A stretch of DNA of 64,000 bases from Yponomeuta sedellus (lineage: Eukaryota; Arthropoda; Insecta; Lepidoptera; Yponomeutidae), in the NCBI GenBank assembly GCA_934045075.1, contig OW203744.1, forward strand, positions 5,953,795 to 6,017,794, in the 5' to 3' direction. The notes below the pieces were generated by a model. It was not told the origin of the DNA. It worked only from the letters and a program-made list of their open reading frames with translations, and ran no database searches. The translations under genes were made by a program, and so were the position numbers. Shown piece by piece: positions 51,836 to 62,165 of this stretch (position 1 is the stretch's first letter; every line of letters begins with the position of its first letter).

Positions 51836-52555
51836 TAGCTATAAAAAACAGGCTGCATTTTATGATGAAAGCAAGCCGTTTAGCACAGTGATAGTATGAA
51901 CAAATTATAAGCGATTTTAAACGCAGTATCACAAGTTTTAAGGGACCGCTTCTCACTTCGAAAAATGTATGACATCAGAATTCAAGAAAGACTTGAAAGA
52001 CCCCTCCCTCCCTCCTCACCCCTAACAAACAGAGAGGGCGCCACTTCCTTTAAAAAACTACGCAAAATTCTGATGTCAGTCAATTTTTCGAAGTTATTTT
52101 TTTGGAAGTGGCACCCCTTCCCTGCGGGTCAAATCACTTATTATTGTCCCTTCTATAACTCTGCAAAACGGCTTGCCATCATCATAAGGCAGTTTTTCGG
52201 TAAAAAAGGGCCGTAGCTGCTGGGGCTATATAGAGTACGCTAGTCCGTTTTTTAAAAACGGCACTAACTATAAATATCTCGACTCTGACTTGAATCTATT
52301 AGAACCATTAGAAGCCAATTAGCAGCGCGTGCGTGCCGAGGGTCCACGCCTCATTCTTCTGATAGACGGAGAGGGAGTAGGTACTTACTAATTTGTCGCA
52401 GATTTTTTGAACTTTCAAAAAATCCTCTTTATGTTGTATGTATTTATTAGTATATATTTTTTATTTTCTTTATTAAGGACAACAAACAGAATTACAATGT
52501 GTCTTAAACAGATGTTCATCCAGCTCCGTATCCACATTTTAGTATCTACTAATTT
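51836..52555. other. No gene; a 26-bp inverted repeat at 51958-52098
   Basis: CGAAAAATGTATGACATCAG (51959 on) faces CTGATGTCAGTCAATTTTTC (52074 on), enclosing about 90 bp with CCCTCCCTCCCTCC. Possibly a small element. Confidence 0.45.
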
Positions 52556-52592
52556 ATCACAAACTTTCGCCTTTATAATAGTAGTGTGAATG
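52556..52592 (-). repeat. Helitron H2 5'-end fragment
   Basis: ATCACAAACTTTCGCCTTTA, then TAATAGTAGTGTGAATG. Confidence 0.5.
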
Positions 52593-52788
52593 AATGTGAA
52601 TGGAGTGTGATGTCATTAAGTGTGATAGTGTGATGTGATTAGTGTTTACTAAAAGTCATTGAATGGTGGCGTGGTGGTCTGGCTATCTAACTCCTTCAAA
52701 ATGGTGGAGACTGACAAAGGCTGACCCCTGTAACGTTCTGCTGAACGATAGTTTTCTGTTCGTGTGCCTGGCCGCACTTACTTTTGTA

Positions 52789-52924
52789 AGGGCTGATTTT
52801 TCAATAGTCAGATAGCTTTTGAGGAATAAAAATGGCGGTTTGACATAATTTTCATACATAAGCTGTCAAATCGCCATTTTTATTCCTCAGATAAAAGTTA
52901 TCTGACTGTTGAAAAATCAGCCCT
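52789..52924. mobile_element. 136-bp mariner-type MITE, TA flanks
   Basis: AGGGCTGATTTTTCAATAGT at the left and AGGGCTGATTTTTCAACAGT inverted at the right. The arms match for about 55 bp with a few gaps (GAATAAAAATGGCG in both). TA lies at 52787-52788 and 52925-52926. Confidence 0.8.
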
Positions 52925-52991
52925 TAGACAATTAATTAATGCTTTGTCATTCAAAGTTATTTATGTCAATCATGAAATCTTATCAGACGTA

Positions 52992-53241
52992 CAGTCTGTA
53001 AGCTTTTAGAATATACCTCGGCTACTATCGGATAGAATCGAATATATTCGTGTAATAGAAATATCGGATCTAATATGACCTTAGAATAAGGACTGAGAAT
53101 ATGACACTTAATTTACATAACTTTCAAAAGAGTGAAGAAACGTTTTATACAGAGCAGGAAGTAGTATTACACTCGTGTGCTTTCGGCGAACCCCGAAGCC
53201 TACTCTAGAACCCGAGGTATATTCTAGAAGCTAACAATCTG
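52992..53241. mobile_element. 250-bp MITE, TA flanks (partner 59371-59517)
   Basis: The left end is CAGTCTGTAAGCTTTTAGAA and the right end inverted is CAGATTGTTAGCTTCTAGAA, both continuing TATACCTCGG. TA lies at 52990-52991 and 53242-53243. Confidence 0.75.
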
Positions 53242-53349
53242 TAGGTATTAGGTTTAGGATGACTTGAGAAAAGATCGTCAAAGTGGAGTTTTTTTTCCCC
53301 ACTGCCTTTTTCTACACTACGGTTACACACTATGAGTCGAAGGCAACGG

Positions 53350-53700
53350 CATACAGTTTACATCAAGTTCAAGTTCGTTTATTGCTTCATGTGGTACAGA
53401 ATAGGTCTTAACATATATAATAGTCCGCAACATGAGCCCTGTAAGAGCACTGCAATTTTATACATAAGTAGCTTACATAACATAACATTTACATCCAGGC
53501 ACATACATAGCTTCTGGCCCCACACTAGGATACCCTGTGTCGTGGGAACCAGAAACAACGACATCACAAACATGTAAACATCCAAGACCTGGGGTTTTTT
53601 TTGTTCCCAGCCGGGATTCGAACCCGGGACCTCTTGCATGGTAGGTAGATGCGCTACCGCTACGCCACAGAGGTCGTTACGTATTAGAAAACTAAGTACT
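53350..53700 (-). mobile_element. tRNA-derived SINE, family S2
   Basis: The head on the minus strand is CTCTGTGGCGTAGCGGTAGC (A box) and CCCGGGTTCGAATCCCGGCT (B box). The body is TTTCTGGTTCCCACGACACA and CAGGGTATCCTAGTGTGGGG. It interrupts the CR1 3' UTR; edges are approximate. Further copies: 60048-60190 and 61378-61580. Confidence 0.75.
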
Positions 53701-53779
53701 TAATTATTTTTATGTACATTTATATTCAGCGAACAAAATATAAATTCTTTACGTTGAAATAAAATTGATTGGATTTGAA

Positions 53780-54007
53780 AACCGATTTTGATTTGAGATT
53801 TGAGCGTATAATTTATAAATAGTTTTTATCTGGCACACACCGAGGTGTTCCAACTTATAGGTAGTTAGATACGTTTTTAGTCTCCAATTGTCTCGTCGAT
53901 AAGGCGACTTAAGGACTTCGGAACTCGATCACGTATAGCGTAGTTCCTAGTTTGGTAACGGGGAAGAGTACGGAGCTAGCCGGTGAATAAATAGATAGAG
54001 TCAAACT
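53780..54007. other. No gene seen
   Basis: Unique-looking DNA. Confidence 0.4.
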
Positions 54008-54276
54008 TAAAGTCGCTCGTGGCCTAGTCGAACCGAGTGATTGGAATCAATCTTTCGAGTTAAGCAACAACAGGCGCGGTCAGTTGCAGGATGGGTGAGC
54101 GTCCCGTTACTTCCGCTAGTGGCATTTTTCCGAGTGCTTCCGTGCTTCGCATGGCACGTTATGCCGTTAAGCCATGTCAGAGGCCTTATGGGCGGCTTGA
54201 TAACTTCTGACATATAGGCCCGCCATTATTTAACAAACCTTCACCAACCGGGACTTGGTCCCCGTAGTGGAGTACG
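54008..54276 (+). mobile_element. 5S-derived SINE, 5' part with clear 5S-like head, 3'-truncated
   Basis: CGCTCGTGGCCTAGTCGAAC starts the copy. GTTAAGCAACAACAGGCGCG (54059-54078) and TCAGTTGCAGGATGGGTGAG (54080-54099) align with 5S rRNA boxes A, IE and C. It breaks off after GTGGAGTACGG. Confidence 0.8.
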
Positions 54277-54295
54277 GAGTAAAATCTCAGGTCTT

Positions 54296-54512
54296 TATAT
54301 TATTTTTAATGCACTAACTCGTGCTAAGGACAATTTTAAAAACATATTTAGAAGCTAACAATTCCACCCATGCCGGGACTCGAATCCGCGACCCCTGGCT
54401 ATCTGTGCGAGCGCTCTTCCAACTGAGCTAACGGGCGACTCACCGTCATCAGTGAAATTTCGAACCTCTACAATATTCTCTGTATTACGTACAGGCAGCG
54501 ACATCTGGCTCA
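54296..54512 (-). mobile_element. tRNA-derived SINE, family S1, full-length type
   Basis: AATGCACTAACTCGTGCTAA, TTAAAAACATATTTAGAAGC and GACTCGAATCCGCGACCCCT, then ACGTACAGGCAGCGACATCT. Ordinary orientation, no 5' inversion. Confidence 0.75.
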
Positions 54513-55290
54513 TCATCATAGCGATCTCAGGTCTTACTAACTACTGACATTCGCCAAACAGTTGTCCACAAATTAAAACCCAGCTAAGCCTCAATTGACC
54601 GTACTTTACTTTTTAATGTAATATTAAATTCCTTCGGTCTCATTTATAATAACACGATTCCTTAAAACACTCCATAAACGATATGTGATTCGTGACAGTG
54701 ATATTGAGCTACGACAAAGTCCAGTAGATATTTCGTTTTTGCACACAGATATACAGGTAATAATCAAGGCGCTGATTAGCGAATTGGCAGAGGGTGGGTC
54801 TGTCGCAAGACCGTTACCATTGGGGTAGACTACTTGATTGGAGACCGCGAATCGGCAAACGCAGCGTATAATTATTAAATATATATATTTATTTATGTAC
54901 TATCGTTTGTTTAGGTTTTGTCATCATTTTTATTATTCATATATCTAACGTCCCCTAAGTTGGATAATAAAGGGTATGATCACGAGTTATGTTAATTCAT
55001 CTGCAGCTAATGTAGTCAGTCACATTTGATTGCCACAGTTTCCTTGTAGAGTGGACGCAACATCGACCTTTATTAAGGTACCTTTGTTGTCCACTAAATC
55101 GTGTTAGCTATTGTAGGTAAAGTTACAATGAAATAAAATACAATTAAATTTCCTGTGTTTGAGTAACGACATATTTTCTAAGAATATTTGCATAAGTATT
55201 GGGAAAGTACTTCGTGTTTGTAAAGGCGCGTTTCCTGCTCGTGTTTTTCATTAAACATAACACAAAACAATCGGTTCTGAATGTTTCATC
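54513..55290. other. No gene; dispersed-repeat scraps
   Basis: 54712-54760 matches 38548-38592. TTGGAGACCGCGAATCGGCA near 54838 is a LINE tail scrap. Confidence 0.4.
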
Positions 55291-55460
55291 GTCACGATCA
55301 TCATCCAGTATCAGCCGACTGCTGGACATAGGTCTCTCCCAAGACACGGCTCTTCTCTTCCAGCCACTGCCTTGTGGCTGGGACTACCACACGAAGCCGT
55401 TCTGTTGACCCCTGATGACAGAGCGGTGAAGTGCGTAAAATGCTTTCCCACGCGTTACAA
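55291..55460 (-). mobile_element. LINE 3' tail (distinct RTE-like family)
   Basis: CAGCCGACTGCTGGACATAG, GTCTCTCCCAAGACACGGCT and TCTTCCAGCCACTGCCTTGT. On the minus strand this is a GEGLMSSSRL-type C-terminus. Confidence 0.55.
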
Positions 55461-56437
55461 AAAAAACCAAAGACATCAATCATGCAAATAAGTAGTCCCA
55501 GTCTGAGGCCATGTGTAATAATTCGGGTAGTATTTAAACGCAAATAAAAAAAAAATGTATCCAAAATTAATCCGAATTCTCATTAAACTTCTGATTGCAC
55601 AGCAAAATACTCAACCCAAAATACTCGTATTACTAAATAAACTACAATTCGTGGTGTACCGCTATTTATCTTAAAGTAAAGCTTTTATATTAATGCACAG
55701 CTAATAATTACTAACGCACATAATCTCTAGTAAGTAATATTTTTTTTAAATAAACCTTCAATTTTTATATGCTATACAATATTTTACTTTAAAATTAAAA
55801 AGCATTTTATTTGACACATCAACTTTTTATTTATTCAGTAAAACATAATGAGATCAGCAATAAAATCAGATACAAATTGTAACTAATTGTATACCTATGT
55901 ATACAATTTGTATCTGATATCTTGTATCTTGATGTAGGTATTGAAGCGTCAAATTCCACAGTAATTATGTGTTATTTATTATTAGAGAGACTTTATTTTG
56001 TCTCATGTATGCGCATTTAATGCAATAATATAAACTTGATATGGTAATCTTTTTTCGGTTTGACGTTTCCGTTTGTTGAGTGTAGCAACACTCTCTCTCT
56101 AAAATTTCTCCCCGGGCATGCATGGCTGTCCCTAGTTATTTTTAAGTTAATTCATATTTGACGATGTAATACGTCCATATATTCTGAGTAATATAGTGTG
56201 AATTATCTACAGATTCCCGTCTTTGTTTTATTGAAGAGCCCGCTCCCGTCAACTAGATTTATACCACTTCACGTCTACCAGGTTACCCCACCGCTGCGCT
56301 TACAGTTATAAGTTTTAATTAATATGACCAAAACTTGAAAGTCATATGGACACTAATTACACAGAAATATTGCATGTACCTAATTATTTTTATTAGGTTA
56401 TCACTCCGCGCAACGTACATAAACAAACATTATGTTA
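55461..56437. other. AT-rich DNA with a 17-bp perfect hairpin at 55865-55918
   Basis: ATCAGATACAAATTGTA (55865-55881) faces TACAATTTGTATCTGAT (55902-55918). No gene. Confidence 0.55.
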
Positions 56438-56752
56438 CAGTCTGAAGTCTTAAACGGTCAAAACTAGTTTTGACTGTTAAATTTAGTTGACTGCAGAAAA
56501 ATAAAACAAAATTCTAATATGTATCCAACAATGTAGAGTTGGTTTTCTGTCTTACATGTTCAACCTAACACGCTACTTCGCGCTAATACGCTACGCGCTT
56601 CGTCGCACATAATGTTTGTCGTCGCAGCTTGAGTGATGCATCATTTTAGGCGTTTTTACCGTTTGGTATTTTAAAAGTGAGCTTTGGACAAAAGTACTCT
56701 TGACTGATTTTAGCAGTCAAAACTAGTTTTGATCGTTTAAGAGTTTTGACTG
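56438..56752. mobile_element. 315-bp MITE, TA flanks
   Basis: CAGTCTGAAGTCTTAAACGG at the left and CAGTCAAAACTCTTAAACGA inverted at the right. Both arms contain the palindrome CAAAACTAGTTTTG. TA lies at 56436-56437 and 56753-56754. Confidence 0.75.
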
Positions 56753-56784
56753 TAACAAATACACGTGGACTGCGTAACTACACC

Positions 56785-57168
56785 TCGATATCAACCCTTG
56801 TATGTCCCCACTGTTGGGGCACGGGTCTCTTCCTGCGTCGCAGGAAAGTTAGGCCATAATGCACGGGGGCCAAGTCCGGGTTGGTAGAGGATTATACGAC
56901 AGTGGGGGTAATACTGTCAGAAGTTATCAAGCCGCCTATGAGGCCTCTGACATGGCTTTTTAAACGACTGCCATTACATGACAGCCGACACCAACGGCTT
57001 AACGTGCCTTGCGAAGCACGGAAGCGCTCGGAAAAATGCCACTAGCGGTAATCACAGGACGGTCACCCATCCTGCACCTTACCACGCCTGTTGTTGCTTA
57101 ACTGAAGTGATTGATTCCAATCACTCGGGTTAAGCAACAACAGGTCTAGGCCACGAGCGCTTCCGTAA
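56785..57168 (-). mobile_element. 5S-derived SINE, subfamily A, near full length, with extended hairpin
   Basis: GATATCAACCCTTGTATGTC to CTAGGCCACGAGCGCTTC. The head has CCTGTTGTTGCTTAACTG and its inverted copy GGTTAAGCAACAACAGG, making a 58-nt hairpin at 57087-57144 not seen in other copies. Confidence 0.8.
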
Positions 57169-57675
57169 CATACCCCACCGCCTTGCGTGTAGGCGTAACA
57201 ACACCTACACTCAAGAAATAATTCAATTTCGCTCTTACGCGCGAGCTATACCTACGGTTAGCTCCCGGCTCGGCCGGCTTAGCGCTATCTCACTTATTCA
57301 CTCCAATCAAATCTGCATTACAAGTACAATACTCAGTGACAAAAAAAGCGCGCTAAATTAATTTTCCGTTAATTTGAACTGCTTTTAGAAATAACGGAAT
57401 GAATAAAGAATTTTTTGCAATAATAACTATTAAAATGCTGAGCATGTTTTCTTAAAAAATAGGTCTGTTATAATGAGCAACTTTTGAGGTTCTTATTAGG
57501 ATATATATACTGCTCGGATCGTTATTTTGCTATGAGAATGAGTATTATCAACGCACGCTCTGGGTAATTTGCTGTGCAGTCAGTATTTATGATGAGATTG
57601 TCGTATTTTTATACTTATCTTCGGGTATTCATTTCTTTCACATTATAGAAAAAAAGTAATGTCGTCTATAATAAC
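57169..57675. other. No gene seen
   Basis: Unique-looking DNA. Confidence 0.4.
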
Positions 57676-57990
57676 TATAATCAGCCCACAACAACCACTG
57701 CTGGGCATAGCCCTCCTTTTTACTACGCCATTCCTCACGGTCCTGTGCTTATTTGATCCATTTCTGACCCGCAACCCCCGCGGCGTCGTCTGACCATTCG
57801 TGTCGGTGATCTGCCTACCAACCTCCTTACCTCCCTTGGCAACCACTCCGATACTGCCATGGTCCACCGGCTGTCTTCTTTTCTAGCCAAGTGTCCCGCC
57901 CATCTCCACTTTAACTTTGTAATTCGATCACCAACGTCTTCGACCTTCCTGATGCTGCTGATGTATAAATATCGAATTATCTGCATTAGG
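57676..57990 (-). pseudogene. LINE C-terminal coding fragment
   Basis: Minus frame: VEDVGDRITKLKWRWAGHLA, RKEDSRWTMAVSEWLPRE and VGRSPTRMVRR, then GGGCTATGCCCAGCAGTGG. The LKWRWAGHLAR block is the same as in the RTE copy at 25.7-26.8 kb (WRWAGHVARS). Frameshifted. Confidence 0.7.
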
Positions 57991-58424
57991 TATTTTATTT
58001 GTAGTGAAATAATTTATTTAAAAAAGTATATAAATGATATAAATAAATTGGTAGTGATTGCTTATCTGATGTGCAATTAATAATATCCCTAATAATTCAT
58101 GGGTAAAAAAGTATCGACAGTGGAGGAGTGGAGTGGACTACATAATATAGCCTGAAGAAGAAGAAGAAAAAAGTATATATACTTTTTTGTTAAGGATTTA
58201 ATGATCTAGAAACTTTTTGGATCAATTATTCCGATATCTCTCACATTTTCAATGATATACGCAAAAAAAGAAATCCTTTGACCTCAGGTAAAAAATTGCG
58301 CACACGTGGGATCTAATTTTTAATGACTTATTTAAGACCCGCGCAAAATCCCCTTCGAAGCATAATGTAGACTTGTAAGCTTGCTAGGAATTAATGCAAA
58401 CTGGAATTTACATTTCCTCTGGAC
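57991..58424. other. AT-rich DNA; LINE Z tail scrap at 58125-58165
   Basis: GTGGACTACATAATATAGCC, then TGAAGAAGAAGAAG. Confidence 0.5.
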
Positions 58425-58549
58425 TAATCAGAGGGGTGAAGCTAAGGTGATCTATCAGGGTCGTGGCAAGTGGCAGTCCCTGGTCTCTGCCTACTCCTCT
58501 GGGATACAGGCGTGAGGTTATGTTATGTTTATGTTATGTAATCAGAGGG
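58425..58549 (+). mobile_element. LINE 3' tail, family Y, 11-bp target duplication
   Basis: TAATCAGAGGG at 58425-58435 and 58539-58549. The 103-bp insert reads IYQGRGKWQSLVSAYSSGIQ-Ala-stop, then TTATG repeats. It shows how short a truncated copy can be. Confidence 0.75.
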
Positions 58550-58654
58550 CGGCAAATTTTTCTTCCGCCCCGCATGGCTGACACCCACGCCATTGGGTCT
58601 GAGAAGGTCGTAGCCTAATTAATATCGCAAAACAAGATTTGCGGGGTCAGCTCA
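58550..58654. other. Short unassigned DNA
   Basis: TCAGAGGGCGGCAAATTTTT and a GTCTGAGAAGG patch; nothing assignable. Confidence 0.3.
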
Positions 58655-58945
58655 TCATCAGCCCACCTCTGCCCACTGCTCGGTATAGGCTTTTTCCCCA
58701 TGTCGCCATTCTTCGTGGTCTCTCGCCATTCGCATCCACGGCCCTCCTGCCGATCTGACCACATCGTCCGACCGTCGGACAGTCGGTCTACCCACCGACC
58801 GCCACCCAGCTCTCGGCCGCGGGGTGGCCCGTTACCGGCAGTAACGGGCTACCCCGTAACGGGAGTCATTTACTGCCCTGCTCCAACTGCCGTCTTCACG
58901 CCTCGCCAGGTGTGCCCATCGCCACTTTAGACTCGAGATTCGGCC
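58655..58945 (-). pseudogene. LINE C-terminal coding fragment (GC-rich)
   Basis: Minus frame contains WRSVGRPTVRRSDDVVRSAG, GPWMRMARDHEEWRHGEK and AYTEQWAEVG, the usual RTE-like end. Includes inverted GTAACGGG motifs. Confidence 0.6.
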
Positions 58946-59370
58946 CGGTTACCTATAGCTATCAGGGGGTCAGCTAGGGTAGGTATTATAAGAGTAGAAC
59001 TCTAGCGGTTTGATGTGTCATGTCATGTATGATGGAAATGTTTATCTTAAATAGTCCTACAAAAGAAACGGCTTCAGTATATATCTATATCGTATGTGTA
59101 AGCTATTATAGCCAATGTTTGTTACTTATTCACGTTTAAACGGCTGGAGCGATTTTAATAATACATTAGCTTAATGGTTTTAGTTTGGTGATCTACCCTA
59201 CGTTGAAAGGATATTAAATTGATAACACGACACCATTCAAATACCCTTTCGAGACAATTTGACCCCACTTAACCGCTGACCCTCCAATATTAAGTTGTCT
59301 GGTGGTCATGCCACCAGGGCCGAATGTCACAAAACTACAATTCGTAGTTCATAATGACAATTCGAGATAT
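58946..59370. other. No gene; Helitron H2 scrap at 59100-59165
   Basis: TTACTTATTCACGTTTAAAC, then GGCTGGAGCGATTTTAATAA. Confidence 0.4.
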
Positions 59371-59517
59371 AGTCTGTTAGCTTTTAGAATATACCTCGGC
59401 TGCTACCGGATAGAATCGGATTATTCGTGTAATAGAAATATCGAAACTAATATGACACTTAATTTCGAAATCAGAACTCGATCAGTACGAAAGCCGAAGC
59501 CTTTCTAAAAGCTAACA
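59371..59517. mobile_element. Shorter copy of the 52992-53241 MITE
   Basis: AGTCTGTTAGCTTTTAGAAT, then ATACCTCGGCTGCTACCGGA; right arm GCCGAAGCCTTTCTAAAAGC. The outermost right bases are lost. Confidence 0.6.
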
Positions 59518-60047
59518 TAAATACTATCTATACATTGACGCTCCGTCAGTGGATGCGGCTGGCAAAGAGATCGCAAGACGTGGCTTTTGGGGGAAAAGGC
59601 CGTAGTGGACAACGGTGGGCTGAAATGAAATGAATTGAAAAGGTTTTGTTCAAAGTAGCGCAAAAACCGCGGCTTAATAAACGTAACAATTCAACCTACG
59701 TGTCCATTTCAAAATTTAAAATTATCTAGATTTTGATGCTGAGATACATGGCAGATTCTTTTTAAGTGAAATTTCCAACGAATTGTCATAGTTAACCATC
59801 TTAGTTCTACGAAACACGCCGCAGAAGTAAATACCGTGAGCCACTGCTCAACCCCGAGGACTTCCAGTCACTGCCCACGTACTGACGTGGGCAGTGACTG
59901 GAAGAGGAAAGCCGAAGATGGGGCGTCTTGAGAGAGGCCTATGTCTAGCAGTGGACTGAATCCGGCTGATCACAATGATAATGATCCATGTGATTGGACG
60001 TCTTCCTCGTCCTCGGGGTTTGGTGTCGATATCTAGCACTTTTCGGG
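59518..60047. other. Retroelement tails; no host gene
   Basis: 59625-59740 is family W (minus). 59866-59990 holds the inverted pair CAGTCACTGCCCACGTACT/GACGTGGGCAGTGACTG, then TCTTGAGAGAGGCCTATGTC and AGCAGTGGACTGAATCCGGC, a LINE tail. Confidence 0.5.
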
Positions 60048-60190
60048 TCATGTAACATAACATAACATTTACATTTAGGCACATATATGTAGACACCCAA
60101 GACCTAGGTTTTTTTTTGTCCCCAGCCGGGGTTCGAACCCGGGACCTCTCGCATAGTAAGCAGATGCACTACCGCGCCACAGAGGCCGTC
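60048..60190 (-). mobile_element. tRNA-derived SINE, family S2
   Basis: AACATAACATTTACATTTAG on the left is the 3' tail. The B box GGGGTTCGAACCCGGGACCT reads on the minus strand as GGGTTCGAACCCCGGC. The A box (GCGGTAGTGCATCTGC) is near 60160. Confidence 0.7.
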
Positions 60191-60313
60191 AAAAATGTGG
60201 TCGGATGTTCGCCTGATAACATGTCCGTACCACCGACGGCTCTTTGCGATAACCAGCTATTTTTAAATCTATCCTAATCTCTCGCTCGCAATAATGTTGT
60301 CAGTTGGTTGGTT

Positions 60314-60773
60314 GTGGTGCTTAAGGAGCCTTTTTTTTTCACCCAGGAGAAACCCCAATTACGGGTACCACTGGCTCGGGGGAGCACAGTGGTTATGTCG
60401 GACTCCCCGCCCTGAAAAGGGCAGTATACCGACTAAAACTCCTGGGGTGTTCCTCCGCACCGCAAAGGACGGGGCCACGGGGACGCTCGCGCACACTTCC
60501 GCGACCCCGTCTGCGGGCGCCCTTTCGGGCACTCCTTCGGCGGCGCCCCCTGCCCCGTCGGTGCTCGACGACGGGGCTAGAAAGCGCCGCATCTCTTCGT
60601 TGGAGCGCATAGTGGCCAAGTGCGATAGAACTTGGCCACCACACGCCCCAACGCGCCGCCCCCTCCATCCCATCGTTACTTGGACCAATGGGATTAGAGG
60701 AGGGCGGCGCACCTCCTCGTTGGGGCGCATGGGGGCCAATGCACTGTTGGCCCCCGTGGTGCTTAAGGAGCCT
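60314..60773 (-). mobile_element. Retroposed LINE 3' end, GC-rich, with 18-bp target duplication and poly-A
   Basis: GTGGTGCTTAAGGAGCCT is perfectly duplicated at 60314-60331 and 60756-60773. The 424-bp insert ends, on the minus strand, in nine A residues next to the duplication. A minus frame over the insert reads MRPNEEVRRPPLIPLV, RSNEEMRRFLAPSS and NTPGVLVGILPFSGRGVR, then CAPPSQWYP-stop. The last block, with GTTTTAGTCGGTATAC in DNA, is characteristic of an I/R1-type lepidopteran LINE end. An imperfect internal duplication around CCAACGA(G/A)GAG is visible. Confidence 0.75.
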
Positions 60774-61140
60774 CCCCGAACGTAGAACCTACCCACTGAG
60801 CCCGTACGTTTGGCACATCCTGGGCAACAATCAGCGAGACTGCTTGCCAAATGGTTTATTTGCATGACGTCGAAGAGCTTTCCGTCGAGTCGCTTTTATA
60901 TGCCCCATACATTTTATTCGCACTGCGTCGAATTTCGGTTTATTCCCTTTTCTGCTATCCCACTTGGATCCGTAAAATGAAGTTGTTGTGGCCACTGAGT
61001 CCTTTTCACCATGATGGCTTGCCATCGACAAGCTAAAATAAACTTGGTCGACGTCAGCTGTCGTTACCTGATTCGTGGTAGGGGGAAGCTGCCAGTAGGT
61101 ACAGTGGCTTATGACACCCACCCACATATAAAAACCCAAT
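60774..61140. other. No gene recognised
   Basis: A minus frame (60831-61139) reads MASHHGEKDSVATTTSFYGS and a basic C-terminus. It has no family resemblance I can name and overlaps repeat-like DNA. Confidence 0.35.
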
Positions 61141-61303
61141 TTTTAAGCAAATTACATAACATAACATTCACATAGGTACAGGCACATACATTGCTTCTGG
61201 CCTTTATTTTTTTAAGTATCCTTTATACGTCCCACTGCAGGACATAGGCCCACAGAACATAATTGTATGTTCTGTGCATAGGCCATGTTCTGTGCATAGG
61301 CCC

Positions 61304-61342
<39 letters not shown>

Positions 61343-61580
61343 AGGCGCAATAACCATTGAAGCGCTGGTGGTAATCAATAACATAACATTTACACACAGG
61401 CACATACATTGCTTCTGGCCCCACACTAGGATACCCTGGGTCGTGGGAACCAGAAACAACGACATTACAAACATGTAAACATCCAAGACCTGGGGATTTT
61501 CTTGTTCCCAGCCGGGGTTAGAATCCGGGACCTCTTGCACGGTAGGCAGATGCGCTACCGGTATACCACAGAGGGCGTCT
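61141..61580 (-). mobile_element. Two SINE S2 pieces around a GA-rich insert
   Basis: 61145-61202 and 61378-61580 carry the S2 tail and body (AACATAACATTTACACACAG, TTGCTTCTGGCCCCACACTA, GGGTTAGAATCCGGGACCTC). Between them lie a SINE-body piece with CCCACTGCAGGACATAGGCC, a duplicated ATGTTCTGTGCATAGGCC and a (GA)n run at 61311-61338. Confidence 0.6.
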
Positions 61581-61865
61581 TACTAATTTAACATTTGACC
61601 AATATTAAAATGCATAGAAAGTGAAAAAAATATGCCAAAATTATTTCTTCAAATTAAGGTACGTATCTACGCTGTTATGTCACGCGTGACTACAACTAAA
61701 ATGTAAAGGTTCATGTGCTGTCGACGAACTGATGCCGGGGCCACTATAACCAGCCCCTATATTACACGCACTAAATCATGCTGTCAAATTCCATTATAAT
61801 TGCTATCTCCAAGGTCGATAGGAGTCACGTCTAGTTAATTCGAGCTTGTAATTTTTATTATCATA
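61581..61865. other. No gene seen
   Basis: AT-rich DNA. Confidence 0.4.
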
Positions 61866-61986
61866 CTAGCTGACCCAGCGAACTTCGTACCGCCTAACCT
61901 CTTTTTTTTCTCTCCGTAAGAACCATCCTCGTACTTCAAGGAATATTCTAAAAAAAGAATTTGCGGAATCCGTTCAGCTGTTCTCG
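61866..61986 (-). mobile_element. Helitron family H1, 5'-truncated
   Basis: CTAGCTGACCCAGCGAACTT, then GTACCGCCTAACCTC and CCATCCTCGTACTTCAAGGA. It stops at CTGTTCTCGATTCC. Confidence 0.65.
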
Positions 61987-62165
61987 ATTCCTGACAATGT
62001 TTTCCTACACCATTAGGGACTGGTATGCTACTTACAAAGGTACGTAAAATCGAACCTGGGTTTCTTTCTTCAGAGTCCAATGCTCTACCTGCTGGGCTCT
62101 CCCCGCTGCCCGGTGGGCACGCATGGTAACTAAGCCCATACCCTCTCTCTCAGAGAAGGCCATTG
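61987..62165 (-). mobile_element. SINE S3 fragment with tRNA-like head
   Basis: GACAATGTTTTCCTACACCA (body), TCGAACCTGGGTTTCTTTCT and AGTCCAATGCTCTACCTGCT (head), then GGGCACGCATGGTAACTAAG. Confidence 0.6.

Larger units (their letters stand above)
52642..53779 (+). mobile_element. CR1-group LINE 3' UTR copy hosting three nested insertions
   Basis: Co-linear with 37403-37835 after removing 52789-52924, 52992-53241 and about 53350-53700. Host blocks are AATGGTGGCGTGGTGGTCTG, GACTTGAGAAAAGATCGTCA and TTCTTTACGTTGAAATAAAA. Confidence 0.8.

Noticed and set aside
54008..54110. A real 5S rRNA gene
   Set aside because: Only the central promoter segments resemble 5S. The 5' and 3' ends of 5S are missing and the block is a repeated SINE head.
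60294..60785. Plus-strand 163-codon frame in the GC-rich insert
   Set aside because: The poly-A tail, duplication and LINE-end motifs place the element on the minus strand. The plus frame is open only because of high GC.
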